From Bacteroidota bacterium (lineage in GTDB: Bacteria; Bacteroidota; Bacteroidia; Bacteroidales; Bacteroidaceae), in contig JAFABV010000016.1 of assembly GCA_023425865.1 (NCBI GenBank), forward strand, positions 1 through 40,260: 40,260 nt of DNA, read 5' to 3'. Below, one piece after another: positions 1 to 7,871 of this stretch. The first letter of the stretch is position 1; every line of letters starts with the position of its first letter. The notes under the pieces are model-generated. The model had not been told where the DNA came from. It ran no database searches and saw only the letters and a list, made by a program, of their open reading frames with translations. Both the position numbers and the translations under genes were made by a program.

Positions 1-130
1 GTACACGATGTTCTATTGTCTTGCTTGTGGAGATACGTCACCTATACGGCCGTATCGCCTGACGTTGTCTGACGTGGAGAGTAATCTCCGGCAGGCTTGT
101 ATGACCCAGAGTGATATGGTACGCCGATAA
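1..130 (+). other. rRNA operon spacer upstream of 5S rRNA (probable 23S-5S internal spacer)
   Basis: This stretch directly precedes a 5S rRNA gene on the same strand and shows no reading frame. It contains small dyads: gatacg (32-37) with cgtatc (51-56), the palindrome atacggccgtat (44-55), and the hairpin ggaga-gtaa-tctcc (76-89). These fit the processing stems usual in rRNA spacers. I do not recognise 23S rRNA sequence in it, so the 3' end of 23S should lie just outside the window. The spacer role is inferred from position. Confidence 0.6.
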
Positions 131-242
<112 letters not shown>

Positions 243-255
243 TTTCAACAGCAAG

Positions 256-287
256 CCCCGAGGATAGAAATATCGTCGGGGTTTTTT
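256..287 (+). terminator. rRNA operon terminator
   Basis: The stem ccccgaggat / atcgtcgggg has one G-G mismatch and a 6-nt loop, and is followed by gtttttt. It lies 15 nt after the 5S rRNA and ends the rRNA operon. Confidence 0.9.
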
Positions 288-366
288 GGTTTGTTGGTGG
301 GCTGGTTTGTTGGTGGGCTGGTCTGTTGGTTTGTTGGTCTGTTGGTGGGCTGGTTTATTGGTGGTA
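287..366. repeat. 8-bp tandem repeat (TGGTnnny), ten units
   Basis: Ten successive octamers all begin with tggt. They read tggtttgt, tggtgggc, tggtttgt, tggtgggc, tggtctgt, tggtttgt, tggtctgt, tggtgggc, tggtttat, tggtggta. The first four form two copies of a 16-bp unit. The array starts at the T-run of the rRNA terminator and decays into ttggt-rich sequence up to about 410. It is strongly strand-asymmetric, with almost no C on the plus strand. No coding role is evident. Confidence 0.85.
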
Positions 367-490
367 TTATGGTTATTGGTATGCTGATGAGTTCGTTTTG
401 TTGGTGGGGCGATGGGTATCTATAGATGTGCTAAAGAGGGCAGCTTGGTATGACCAACCACTTCTAAGGAGGGAAGAAGGCTACTCAAAT

Positions 491-934
491 TTATCTTTTT
501 GCTTTGACAAACTCCAACTGGGTTGGCAATTTCACCCATTTCCGATTGCGAGCAATCTTGATATCACTTCCTTTTTCTTGTTTCAGCACAACTGTGCTGT
601 CGTTTTTGGATGTCAGTGAGGCTGAAAGGTCTTCGCTCCCGTAATCATTGATGATATTCACCGAAGCCTTTTTTGTATCTCTTATCTCTGCTGAAATAAA
701 GAGCCATTTTCTTGAATCCTGTTTATCTCCGAGATAACCGGGAAGTGGGCCGAAGAGCTCTTGGCCTGGTACGCTAATATTGTTGTGGTACAAGTCAAAG
801 TCTATATAAATATTATATTCTTTGTTGACAAAGTAGCCACAGAATGTTGTAGTATCTGAGGCATTGGTTCCCTTTTGTGCAAATGATGTTATGCTCATTG
901 CACAGAATACCAGTAATGACAAAGACTTTTTCAT
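491..934 (-). CDS. Secreted hypothetical protein, 147 aa
   Basis: I do not recognise the family. The chosen ATG at 934 gives MKKSLSLLVFCAMSITSFAQ, a clear Sec signal peptide with probable cleavage after Ala-Gln. A longer reading from TTG at 943 would only add three residues. The mature part is about 127 residues, acidic in the middle and Lys-rich at the end (KQEKGSDIKIARNRKWVKL). It has one Cys and no obvious lipobox, so it is probably periplasmic or exported. It is transcribed divergently from the glycogen operon, with its own promoter (TATCTTTG at 967-960 on the minus strand). Codon use is AT-rich and fits a small accessory gene. Confidence 0.8.
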   Translation of the reverse strand: MKKSLSLLVFCAMSITSFAQKGTNASDTTTFCGYFVNKEYNIYIDFDLYHNNISVPGQELFGPLPGYLGDKQDSRKWLFISAEIRDTKKASVNIINDYGSEDLSASLTSKNDSTVVLKQEKGSDIKIARNRKWVKLPTQLEFVKAKR

Positions 935-959
935 CTTATTCAATCTTTTATTATCAGTG

Positions 960-989
960 CAAAGATAATTGGTTTAATCGATTGTACAA
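960..989 (-). promoter_or_regulatory. Promoter of the secreted hypothetical gene
   Basis: On the minus strand a TTG (989-987) is followed after 19 bp by TATCTTTG (967-960), matching the Bacteroidetes TTTG / TAnnTTTG pattern. The start codon lies 25 nt downstream. Confidence 0.7.
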
Positions 990-1018
990 CTAAAAATGCG
1001 AAAATAAATGCTCTAACG

Positions 1019-1049
1019 TTTGCATATTCTGTTTTTTATATTATCTTTG
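1019..1049 (+). promoter_or_regulatory. Promoter of the glycogen operon
   Basis: TTTG (1019-1022), 19 bp spacer, TATCTTTG (1042-1049). This is an exact match to the Bacteroidetes consensus. The ATG of the glycogen synthase gene follows 20 nt later, giving a very short leader. Confidence 0.85.
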
Positions 1050-1069
1050 CAGCATCAGTATATTAATAT

Positions 1070-2725
1070 ATGGTAAAAGGAAAATTATTTCCTGACTACA
1101 TTTTCGAATCAAGTTGGGAAGTATGCAACAAGGTAGGCGGCATTTATGCTGTACTATCTACGCGTGCAAAGACGTTACAGGATAAGCTTAAAGATCGTAT
1201 TATTTTCATTGGACCTGACTGTTGGAATGATAAGGATTGTCCTTATTTCATTACAGACAATAGTTTGTTTTCTGATTGGAGGGAAAATGCTTTGAATGAT
1301 GGTCTGCGTATTAAGGTTGGTCGTTGGGATATCCCCGGTCAGCCTATTGCCATGCTTGTAGACTTCTCATCTTTCTTTGCCCAGAAAGATGCTATTTATA
1401 CACAGTTGTGGAACGACTTTGGCGTCGATAGTCTCCATGCTTATGGCGACTATGACGAAGCGTCTATGTTTGGTTACGCGGCCGCTTTGGTGGTAGAGAG
1501 TTTCTACCATTATTATCTTAATCCCACTTACCATGTGATCTACCACGGAAATGAATGGATGTTAGGCTTGAGTTTACTATACATCCAAAAGCATTTGCCT
1601 GAGGTGGGCACGGTCTTTACGACCCATGCCACCAGCATAGGTCGAAGTATTGCCGGTAACAATAAACCTTTGTATGATTATCTCTTTGCCTATAATGGTG
1701 ACCAGATGGCTGAGGAGCTTAACATGCAGAGTAAGCATTCCATAGAGAAACAGACAGCTCACCATGTAGACTGCTTCACAACAGTAAGTGAAATCACTGC
1801 CCGCGAATGTGCCGAACTGCTCGACAAGCCCGCGGATGTGGTGTTACCCAATGGTTTTGAGAACAATTTCGTACCTCAGGGCACAGCATTTACGCGCAAG
1901 CGTGAGGCCGCCCGTCGGCGTATGCTTGACGTTGCCAATGCTCTCATGGGCACATCACTTGGTGATGACACATTGATAGTTTCCACAAGTGGGCGCTATG
2001 AGTTCCGCAACAAAGGCATCGATGTCTTTATAGAAGCGTTAAACCGTCTGCGCCACGATTCTCATCTCACCAAGAATGTCGTGGCTTTCATTGATGTGCC
2101 TGGTTGGGTAGGTGCTCCTCGTGAGGACCTGCAAGGCAGGTTATCAGGCAAAGACAAGGTGAATACACCTTTAGACCAACCTGTCATTACCCATTGGCTT
2201 AATAACATGAACGAAGACCGTGTACTCGGCATGTTAAACTCTTTAGACATGCACAACCGGCCCGAGGATAAGGTGAAAGTGATATTCCTTCCCTGCTACC
2301 TCACAGGAGATGATGGTATTGTGAACCTCACCTATTATGATGTTGTATTAGGCAATGACCTCTGTATTTATCCCTCCTATTATGAACCGTGGGGCTATAC
2401 ACCTTTGGAGGCAATTGCCTTCAAGGTACCTTGCGTCACTACCGATCTTGCGGGTTTTGGCATGTGGGTCAATACCGAGGTAGGACATGAGGGTGAAATC
2501 GAGGATGGTGTAAAAGTGATCCATCGTACTGATTACAACTACGACGAGGTGGCAGATGCTATCCGGGACACCATTACACAATACGCCCAGTATAGCCCGT
2601 CAGAAGTAAAGCGTATACGTACCCAGGCGGGGAAGCTCTCAACCCGAGCACTGTGGAGCCATTTCATCAAGTATTATGAAGTAGCCTATGATATGGCACT
2701 CCGCAAGGCAGAATCACGAAAATAA
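1070..2725 (+). CDS. Glycogen synthase, GT3 family
   Basis: The enzyme transfers glucose from a nucleotide sugar (UDP-glucose in the characterised GT3 enzymes) to growing glycogen in the cytoplasm. The N-terminus (LFPDYIFESSWEVCNKVGGIYAVL) carries the KVGGIYAV donor-loop motif of GT3 synthases. The C-terminal Rossmann domain has the E-x7-E signature YEPWGYTPLE, with Glu439 and Glu447. At 551 aa it is shorter than eukaryotic GT3 enzymes, which have regulatory extensions, and it differs from the ADP-glucose GT5 GlgA type. The start is fixed by the promoter 20 nt upstream. The glycogen phosphorylase gene follows after 32 nt, so the two form an operon. The assignment is firm; donor preference is inferred from the family. 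Confidence 0.93.
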   Translation: MVKGKLFPDYIFESSWEVCNKVGGIYAVLSTRAKTLQDKLKDRIIFIGPDCWNDKDCPYFITDNSLFSDWRENALNDGLRIKVGRWDIPGQPIAMLVDFSSFFAQKDAIYTQLWNDFGVDSLHAYGDYDEASMFGYAAALVVESFYHYYLNPTYHVIYHGNEWMLGLSLLYIQKHLPEVGTVFTTHATSIGRSIAGNNKPLYDYLFAYNGDQMAEELNMQSKHSIEKQTAHHVDCFTTVSEITARECAELLDKPADVVLPNGFENNFVPQGTAFTRKREAARRRMLDVANALMGTSLGDDTLIVSTSGRYEFRNKGIDVFIEALNRLRHDSHLTKNVVAFIDVPGWVGAPREDLQGRLSGKDKVNTPLDQPVITHWLNNMNEDRVLGMLNSLDMHNRPEDKVKVIFLPCYLTGDDGIVNLTYYDVVLGNDLCIYPSYYEPWGYTPLEAIAFKVPCVTTDLAGFGMWVNTEVGHEGEIEDGVKVIHRTDYNYDEVADAIRDTITQYAQYSPSEVKRIRTQAGKLSTRALWSHFIKYYEVAYDMALRKAESRK

Positions 2726-2757
2726 GCACAAATCAAATATTCAGTAATTTAGTTGAT

Positions 2758-5319
2758 ATGAAAATTAAAGCAGATTATGCAAATGCTCCTCAATGGAAAG
2801 AAGTGAGCATCAAATCTCGTCTCCCCGAACAGCTGCAGTGTTTGGACGAGTTGGCTCACAACATGTGGTGGGCATGGAATTACGAAGCTCGTGATCTTTT
2901 CAAGAGTCTTGATGACAAACTCTACGACGAGGTGGGACATAACCCCGTACTGCTCCTTGAGCGTTTGGGCTACGACCGTAAGGAAGCCATCGTTAAGGAC
3001 AAGTCACTCATGAAACGTGTGAAAGACGTTTATGGCAAGTTCCGTGCATATATGGACGTGCAGCCCGACAGCAACCGCCCTTCAGTAGCTTATTTCTCCA
3101 TGGAGTATGGTCTGAACCAGGTGCTCAAGATCTATTCGGGTGGTTTAGGCATGCTCGCCGGTGACTATCTGAAGGAGGCTTCTGACAGCAATGTAGACCT
3201 TTGTGCCGTGGGTTTCCTTTATCGTTACGGCTACTTCACGCAGACCCTTTCTATGGACGGTCAGCAGATTGCCCAGTACGATGCACAGAACTTCAACTCC
3301 CTGCCCATCGAGCGTGTATTAGACGAAAACGGCAACCAAGTGGTAGTAGATGTGCCTTATATGAACTATCAGGTTCATGCTTTGGTATGGTGTGCCAATG
3401 TAGGTCGCATCAAGCTGTATCTGCTCGACACCGATAACGATATGAACTCCCAGTTCGACAAACCCATCACCCACTCTCTTTATGGCGGTGACTGGGAGAA
3501 CCGTCTCAAGCAGGAGATTCTTCTCGGTATTGGAGGTATCCTGACCTTGAAGAAATTGGGCATCACCAAAGACGTTTATCACTGCAACGAAGGTCATGCC
3601 GCACTCTGCAACCTGCAGCGTCTTTGTGATTATGTTGACGAAGGCTACACCTTCAACCAGGCCATGGAGTTGGTTCGTGCCTCTTCACTCTATACGGTTC
3701 ACACTCCCGTTCCCGCCGGTCACGACTATTTCGACGAAGCGCTCTTTGGCAAATACATGGGTGGCTATCCCGAGCGACTTGGCATCAGCTGGGACGAGTT
3801 CATTGGCATGGGTCGTGAGAATGCCGAGAACCATGAGGAGCGTTTCTGCATGAGTATCTTCGCCTGCAACACCAGCCAGGAGATCAACGGTGTAAGTAAG
3901 CTTCACGGATGGGTGAGCCAGAAGATGTTTGCTCCTATCTGGGAGGGCTACTATCCCGAGGAAAACCACGTGGGCTATGTCACCAACGGTGTTCACCTGC
4001 CCACATGGACCGCTACCGAGTGGCGTAAGGTTTACGATAAGTATTTCGACGAGAGCTTCATGAGCGACCAAAGCAACGAAAACATTTGGCACGCCATTCA
4101 GAATGTGTCTGATGATGAGATTTGGAGCACACGTCTGACCTTGAAGAAAAAGCTCGTTGACTATATTCGTGAGAAGTTCACCCAGACTTGGCTGCGCAAC
4201 CAGGGTGACCCCGCGCGCGTGATGTCGCTGCTTGAGCGCATCAACCCCAATGCGTTGATGATTGGTTTCTGCCGTCGTTTCGCCACCTATAAGCGTGCGC
4301 ACTTGCTCTTCACCGATATTGACCGTCTGAACAAGATTGTCAACGATCCCGAGCATCCCGTGCTGTTCTTCTTCTCTGGTAAGGCTCATCCTGCCGATGG
4401 TGCCGGTCAGGGACTTATCAAGAAGATCTACGAGATCAGCCAGCGTCCAGAGTTCTTGGGCAAGATCATCTTCCTCGAAGACTATGATATGCAGTTGGCC
4501 CGTCGATTGGTATCGGGCGTTGATATCTGGATGAATACGCCCACACGTCCTTTGGAGGCCTCTGGCACATCGGGTGAGAAGGCTGAGATGAACGGAGTTG
4601 TCAACCTCTCTGTGCTCGACGGTTGGTGGGTTGAAGGCTATCGTCAGGGTGCTGGTTGGGCTTTACCCCAGGAGCGTACTTATCAGAATCAGGCCTATCA
4701 AGATCAGCTCGATGCCGCTACGATCTATTCTTTGCTTGAGAACGAGATCATCCCGCTCTACTATGCCAAGAACAAGAAGGGCTACAGCGAGAATTGGATT
4801 AAGGTCATCAAGAACTCTATCGCAACCATCGCTCCCCACTATACCATGAAGCGTCAGCTCGACGACTATTACGATAAGTTCTATGTCAAGGAGGCTGCCC
4901 GTTTCAAGAAGTTGACTGCTAACAATGCTCGCTTAGCCAAGGAGATCGCTTCTTGGAAAGAGACGGTGGCAGAGCGCTGGGAAGGTATCCATGTGGTAAG
5001 CAAGGATGCCGGTCTCTTAGAGAATGGTGGTGAGACGGGTGTAACCTACACCATCCGGTACGTCATCGACGAGCAAGGGTTAGACGATGCCGTGGGCTTG
5101 GAGCTGGTAACACTGAAGCCCGAGACCGACCCTTCTGACCGCCGTATCAACAGCGTACACGAGTTTAAGATGGTGGGACACGAGGGTAACAACTATACCT
5201 TCGAGTTGGAGGTAGAGCTCGACAAGGCCGGTGCTTTCCTGAGCTGCGTACGCATGTTCCCCAAGCACAAGGAGTTGCCTCACCGTCAGGATTTCTGCTA
5301 CATCAAGTGGCTTGACTAA
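2758..5319 (+). CDS. glgP: Alpha-glucan (glycogen) phosphorylase, GT35
   Basis: This PLP-dependent phosphorylase releases glucose 1-phosphate from alpha-1,4-glucans. It has 853 residues. The N-terminal part (LDELAHNMWWAWNYEARDLF) is the DUF3417-type domain of the short bacterial alpha-glucan phosphorylases. The central body has YFSMEYGL and YSGGLGMLAGD. The PLP lysine is in EASGTSGEKAEMNGV, Lys608, where the Thermotoga-type enzymes have a comparable GTSGMK motif. Animal-type regulatory phosphorylation sites are not expected. It is the second gene of the glycogen operon and ends before a strong terminator at 5360. The reaction and family are certain; the symbol follows common usage for this branch. 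Confidence 0.93.
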   Translation: MKIKADYANAPQWKEVSIKSRLPEQLQCLDELAHNMWWAWNYEARDLFKSLDDKLYDEVGHNPVLLLERLGYDRKEAIVKDKSLMKRVKDVYGKFRAYMDVQPDSNRPSVAYFSMEYGLNQVLKIYSGGLGMLAGDYLKEASDSNVDLCAVGFLYRYGYFTQTLSMDGQQIAQYDAQNFNSLPIERVLDENGNQVVVDVPYMNYQVHALVWCANVGRIKLYLLDTDNDMNSQFDKPITHSLYGGDWENRLKQEILLGIGGILTLKKLGITKDVYHCNEGHAALCNLQRLCDYVDEGYTFNQAMELVRASSLYTVHTPVPAGHDYFDEALFGKYMGGYPERLGISWDEFIGMGRENAENHEERFCMSIFACNTSQEINGVSKLHGWVSQKMFAPIWEGYYPEENHVGYVTNGVHLPTWTATEWRKVYDKYFDESFMSDQSNENIWHAIQNVSDDEIWSTRLTLKKKLVDYIREKFTQTWLRNQGDPARVMSLLERINPNALMIGFCRRFATYKRAHLLFTDIDRLNKIVNDPEHPVLFFFSGKAHPADGAGQGLIKKIYEISQRPEFLGKIIFLEDYDMQLARRLVSGVDIWMNTPTRPLEASGTSGEKAEMNGVVNLSVLDGWWVEGYRQGAGWALPQERTYQNQAYQDQLDAATIYSLLENEIIPLYYAKNKKGYSENWIKVIKNSIATIAPHYTMKRQLDDYYDKFYVKEAARFKKLTANNARLAKEIASWKETVAERWEGIHVVSKDAGLLENGGETGVTYTIRYVIDEQGLDDAVGLELVTLKPETDPSDRRINSVHEFKMVGHEGNNYTFELEVELDKAGAFLSCVRMFPKHKELPHRQDFCYIKWLD

Positions 5320-5359
5320 TCCATCGGCGAACATTCTTTTTAACAGACTTTTTATATAT

Positions 5360-5404
5360 ACCATGTGTTGACGGTCATAGCCTTCAACACATGGTTTATT
5401 CTTT
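5360..5404 (+). terminator. Terminator of the glycogen operon
   Basis: A perfect 12-bp stem, accatgtgttga (5360-5371) with tcaacacatggt (5384-5395), has a 12-nt loop and is followed by ttattctttt. It lies 40 nt after the glgP stop codon. Confidence 0.88.
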
Positions 5405-6050
5405 TCCGGCTCACGTTAAGGCAAGTTCTTCTATCTATTCAAAACATTTTGCTGGTATGATAACGACTCCGTGAGACAATGGCAGGGAACCCTATTCGAG
5501 GGACCGGAACGAACTTGAATAGCCCTCAGCAAGACGATAGGGGCGGGGGAAATATCTCTGAAGTCAGTGCGTCTACACCGTGCTGGGGCACCCGTAACGC
5601 CCTTAATTTGCTATTCTTCGGGCAGAAGGCCGGGATGATTTTATATAGAATGATTTCATGGTTCTATATAAAATCATTTCATGGTTTCATATTAAACCAT
5701 TTCATGGTTTCATATTAAACCATTTCATGGTTCTATATTAAATTATTTTGTGGTTCTATATAGAAGGATCGGATGGTTGGTATAGAGCCATCAGCCCAGA
5801 AGCTGGGATAAGTATTAGCCGACAGGCTTTATGATACGAGCAAATAGCCTTTGGCATAGGGCTGTGGGGGCATAACATCACGGCGCTTCATGGTGACTCA
5901 TCCTATAAACACGTTGAAGAATAAGGCAAGGCATTCCATGGAACTGGTATTATAGGGTAGATTGTATGTTCACAAACATACGCGAAGGCATGCTCACCTC
6001 TACTCCGTGTTGAATGAGTCATGATGCCCATCATTGCCAATGCTATAATA
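5405..6050. other. Gene-free spacer with a repeat array
   Basis: About 650 bp between the glycogen terminator and the terminator of the next minus-strand gene. I see no credible gene. Short open frames exist on both strands but lack conserved-looking sequence, and one of them runs through the 23-bp repeat. The recognisable content is the tandem repeat at 5630-5790 and a small hairpin, cccag-aag-ctggg, shortly after it (near 5797-5809). Confidence 0.7.
5630..5790. repeat. 23-bp tandem repeat of stem-loops, about seven units
   Basis: Units begin at 5630, 5653, 5676, 5699, 5722, 5745 and 5768, all exactly 23 bp apart. Units 5676 and 5699 are identical (atttcatggtttcatattaaacc). The outer units diverge. 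The core of each unit is a dyad. In the two identical units, ATGGTTT pairs with AAACCAT around the loop CATATT (5681-5700 and 5704-5723). The 5745 unit has the palindrome TTCTATATAGAA. There are no unique spacers, so this is not CRISPR. The period is not a multiple of three, which argues against coding. Confidence 0.9.
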
Positions 6051-6086
6051 CAAAAGACCTCCGGTGTGCTATAACACCGGAGGTCT
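6051..6086 (-). terminator. Terminator of the CHB_HEX_C protein gene
   Basis: A perfect 13-bp stem, agacctccggtgt (6055-6067) with acaccggaggtct (6074-6086), has a 6-nt loop. Read on the minus strand it is followed by TTTTG. It lies 39 nt after the stop codon at 6126. Confidence 0.88.
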
Positions 6087-6125
6087 GTCAACAAATGGGT
6101 GCAAGCCCAAAGGCTGCAACGACAA

Positions 6126-7529
6126 TTATCGCTGTATGAACTTCCTGCCGTTTTGTATCACCACACCCTTGTAGGTGGCATCTACACGCTGGCCGGCAAG
6201 GTTATAGATGGGTGCCTGAGTATTGGCAGCCTCGACCTTGAGGTCTTCGATGGCGGTTAGCACACCATCTACAGTGATAGGATAAATCTCATACGTGGTC
6301 TCGTAGATGACGAGGATACCAGTCACCGTGTTGTTTTCACTCGGCGTGATGACCGGCGAGGTGGCGAAAACCTTAAATGTGTCGTAGATCTGTACAGAGT
6401 CGGTTCCTTGATAAGCATAGAGCTTCTTGCTCACGGAGTCGAGCTTAACGTTCGAAATCTGCACGAGGTCAGAGATATATTCGGTCGATTTCACCTCGCT
6501 GATGGTGAGGACATTAGGGCCGGCTGGTGTTCCTGGGGTCACGGTGAGCTTATCTGTGTTGGTAAGTGAGTTGCTCACAAACTCCGGCAATTGGTGGTAG
6601 ACGCTCAGTGTGCCGGCCACTGTGCCGTTGATCACGTCGCCAGTCTTGAGGTTCAGGCCTGCATTGTAGAAGCAGAGGGTACCCGTTGCGTCTTTCACAT
6701 AGACGTTGCGATTGGAGGCATCGGCATATACTACCTGTGCGTTGGTGAGCGCAAGGTTCTGTACGGTGTTGTTACCCTGCGTGATGAAGTCGTCAATGTC
6801 AGAGGCGTTATAAGCTGCGGTAAACTCCTTCGTGGCCACAGCGCTGGCTGTAGTACCGCTATAGGCAATGGCTTTCACGGTGGCAGAGGCAGTCAGGGTG
6901 AAAGGAGTGGAGTATGGCGTAGAGGTATTGGTGGGCTGTGAGCCATCAGTGGTATAGTACAGTGAGGTGCCCTCTGCGCCTGTGAGTGTCACTGTGGTGG
7001 TGCCGATGAAGGGGCTGGTACCTGTGATGGTGGGCACTGCGACACTGCTCCCGCCCTTGGGAACCGTTGTCACGGAAATCGACTTAAACTGAGTATTGCC
7101 AGCAACGGTCAGCACGACTTTGTCTGCGCTGCCCGACCATATGGCAGGGGTGGTTCCTGTTAGCGAACCAGAGTCTGTGGCGTTGCCGGTATTCCATTTA
7201 CCATTGACAAAGTCTATGCCGGTGATGGTGGCGTTTTCAGCCGTGATCGTAAGGGTGCCGCTATACATGCGCAGGCGAGGACTGCCGCTCCATATTCGGT
7301 TGGGTGTAGAAGAGGTTGAGGCAGACACGGTGAGCGTGATGCCGTCTTTTGCTATGGATGTGGTGTTGGCAGTAATGTCACCGTCTGACGACGTGGTTGA
7401 AGATGTGCCAGTGATGGTGGGGAAGATAGTGGCGTAATCGGTATCCAAATCAAAAACAGTCTGCGCGGATGCATGCCGTGCAACCAGCGCTACTAAGGTG
7501 AGTAAAGCTAAGCGTAAAATTTTGTTCAT
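6126..7529 (-). CDS. Secreted protein with chitobiase/hexosaminidase C-terminal-like (CHB_HEX_C) domain
   Basis: The 467-aa product starts with a signal peptide (MNKILRLALLTLVALVARHASAQ). Residues of about 55-155 are Ser/Thr-rich beta sequence. They are followed by a CHB_HEX_C_1-type repeat (TSLYYTTDGSQPTNTSTPYS, then TASATVKAIAYSGTTAS). The next region (DIDDFITQGNNTVQNLALTN to about GTVAGTL) looks like the OB-fold-like modules of Bacteroidales surface proteins. The C-terminus (IYNLAGQRVDATYKGVVIQNGRKF) is the short tail seen on many Prevotella and Bacteroides exported proteins, resembling secretion-system sorting tails. It probably sits on the cell surface. No catalytic domain is visible, so a binding or structural role is likely but unproven. 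It is monocistronic, with its own promoter and terminator. Confidence 0.8.
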   Translation of the reverse strand: MNKILRLALLTLVALVARHASAQTVFDLDTDYATIFPTITGTSSTTSSDGDITANTTSIAKDGITLTVSASTSSTPNRIWSGSPRLRMYSGTLTITAENATITGIDFVNGKWNTGNATDSGSLTGTTPAIWSGSADKVVLTVAGNTQFKSISVTTVPKGGSSVAVPTITGTSPFIGTTTVTLTGAEGTSLYYTTDGSQPTNTSTPYSTPFTLTASATVKAIAYSGTTASAVATKEFTAAYNASDIDDFITQGNNTVQNLALTNAQVVYADASNRNVYVKDATGTLCFYNAGLNLKTGDVINGTVAGTLSVYHQLPEFVSNSLTNTDKLTVTPGTPAGPNVLTISEVKSTEYISDLVQISNVKLDSVSKKLYAYQGTDSVQIYDTFKVFATSPVITPSENNTVTGILVIYETTYEIYPITVDGVLTAIEDLKVEAANTQAPIYNLAGQRVDATYKGVVIQNGRKFIQR

Positions 7530-7560
7530 AGACTAATGGATTAAAAATTAATATATATTG

Positions 7561-7591
7561 CAAATATACAAAAGAAATCGTTTAGGTGCAA
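7561..7591 (-). promoter_or_regulatory. Promoter of the CHB_HEX_C protein gene
   Basis: On the minus strand a TTG (7591-7589) is followed after 20 bp by TATATTTG (7568-7561). The start codon is 31 nt downstream. Confidence 0.75.
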
Positions 7592-7659
7592 CGGTAAGGT
7601 ATTAAAAAACGATGAAGAATTAAGAGATAATATTTTCATGTGTATGTAATAAAGTCGAG

Positions 7660-7830
7660 ATGTATGGCGTTATACTTAAAAAGTTCCCTAAGCGCATCGT
7701 GCCTATGAAGCATTTTACCCATGAAGATAGTAGCCCGTCAGAGACTACGCTGAATATTATTCGCCAAATAGCCTATCGCTATCGCGTGCTACCAGGTGAA
7801 GACAAGCCTGCGCCTTGTTGCATGAACTGA
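7660..7830 (+). CDS. Small ORF upstream of rpe, 56 aa
   Basis: A frame of 57 codons from ATG 7660 to TGA 7828 encodes a 56-residue basic protein. It begins MYGVILKKFPKRIVPMK and contains SPSETTLNIIRQIAYRYRVL; it ends PCCMN. A second possible start is the Met at residue 16. The middle section (PS..TL..IRQIAYRYRV) looks like a conserved amphipathic helix, and I have an impression of similar short proteins in other Bacteroidales genomes, which I cannot confirm. There is no signal peptide. It ends 41 nt before the rpe start and may share its transcript. Function is unknown. Confidence 0.5.
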   Translation: MYGVILKKFPKRIVPMKHFTHEDSSPSETTLNIIRQIAYRYRVLPGEDKPAPCCMN

Positions 7831-7871
7831 CAGGCGATGCCGTATCGCATATTAATTCTAAAGATTGTTTG

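Noticed and set aside
3685..4389. 234-codon frame antisense to glgP
   Set aside because: It lies wholly inside the well-supported phosphorylase gene and shows no family motif; it is a by-product of its codon bias.
5479..5718. 79-codon frame in the spacer after the glycogen operon
   Set aside because: It runs into the 23-bp repeat, whose period is not a multiple of three, and the sequence has no protein-like features.
5630..5790. Possible CRISPR array
   Set aside because: The units follow each other directly with no unique spacers, they are only 23 bp long, and no cas genes are in the window.
5903..6094. 63-codon minus-strand frame
   Set aside because: It starts within the terminator of the next gene and has no family motif or signal peptide.
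7815..7871. Extended N-terminus of rpe
   Set aside because: The extra 19 residues are not part of the epimerase family and overlap the end of the small ORF; the ATG at 7872 fits the family start.
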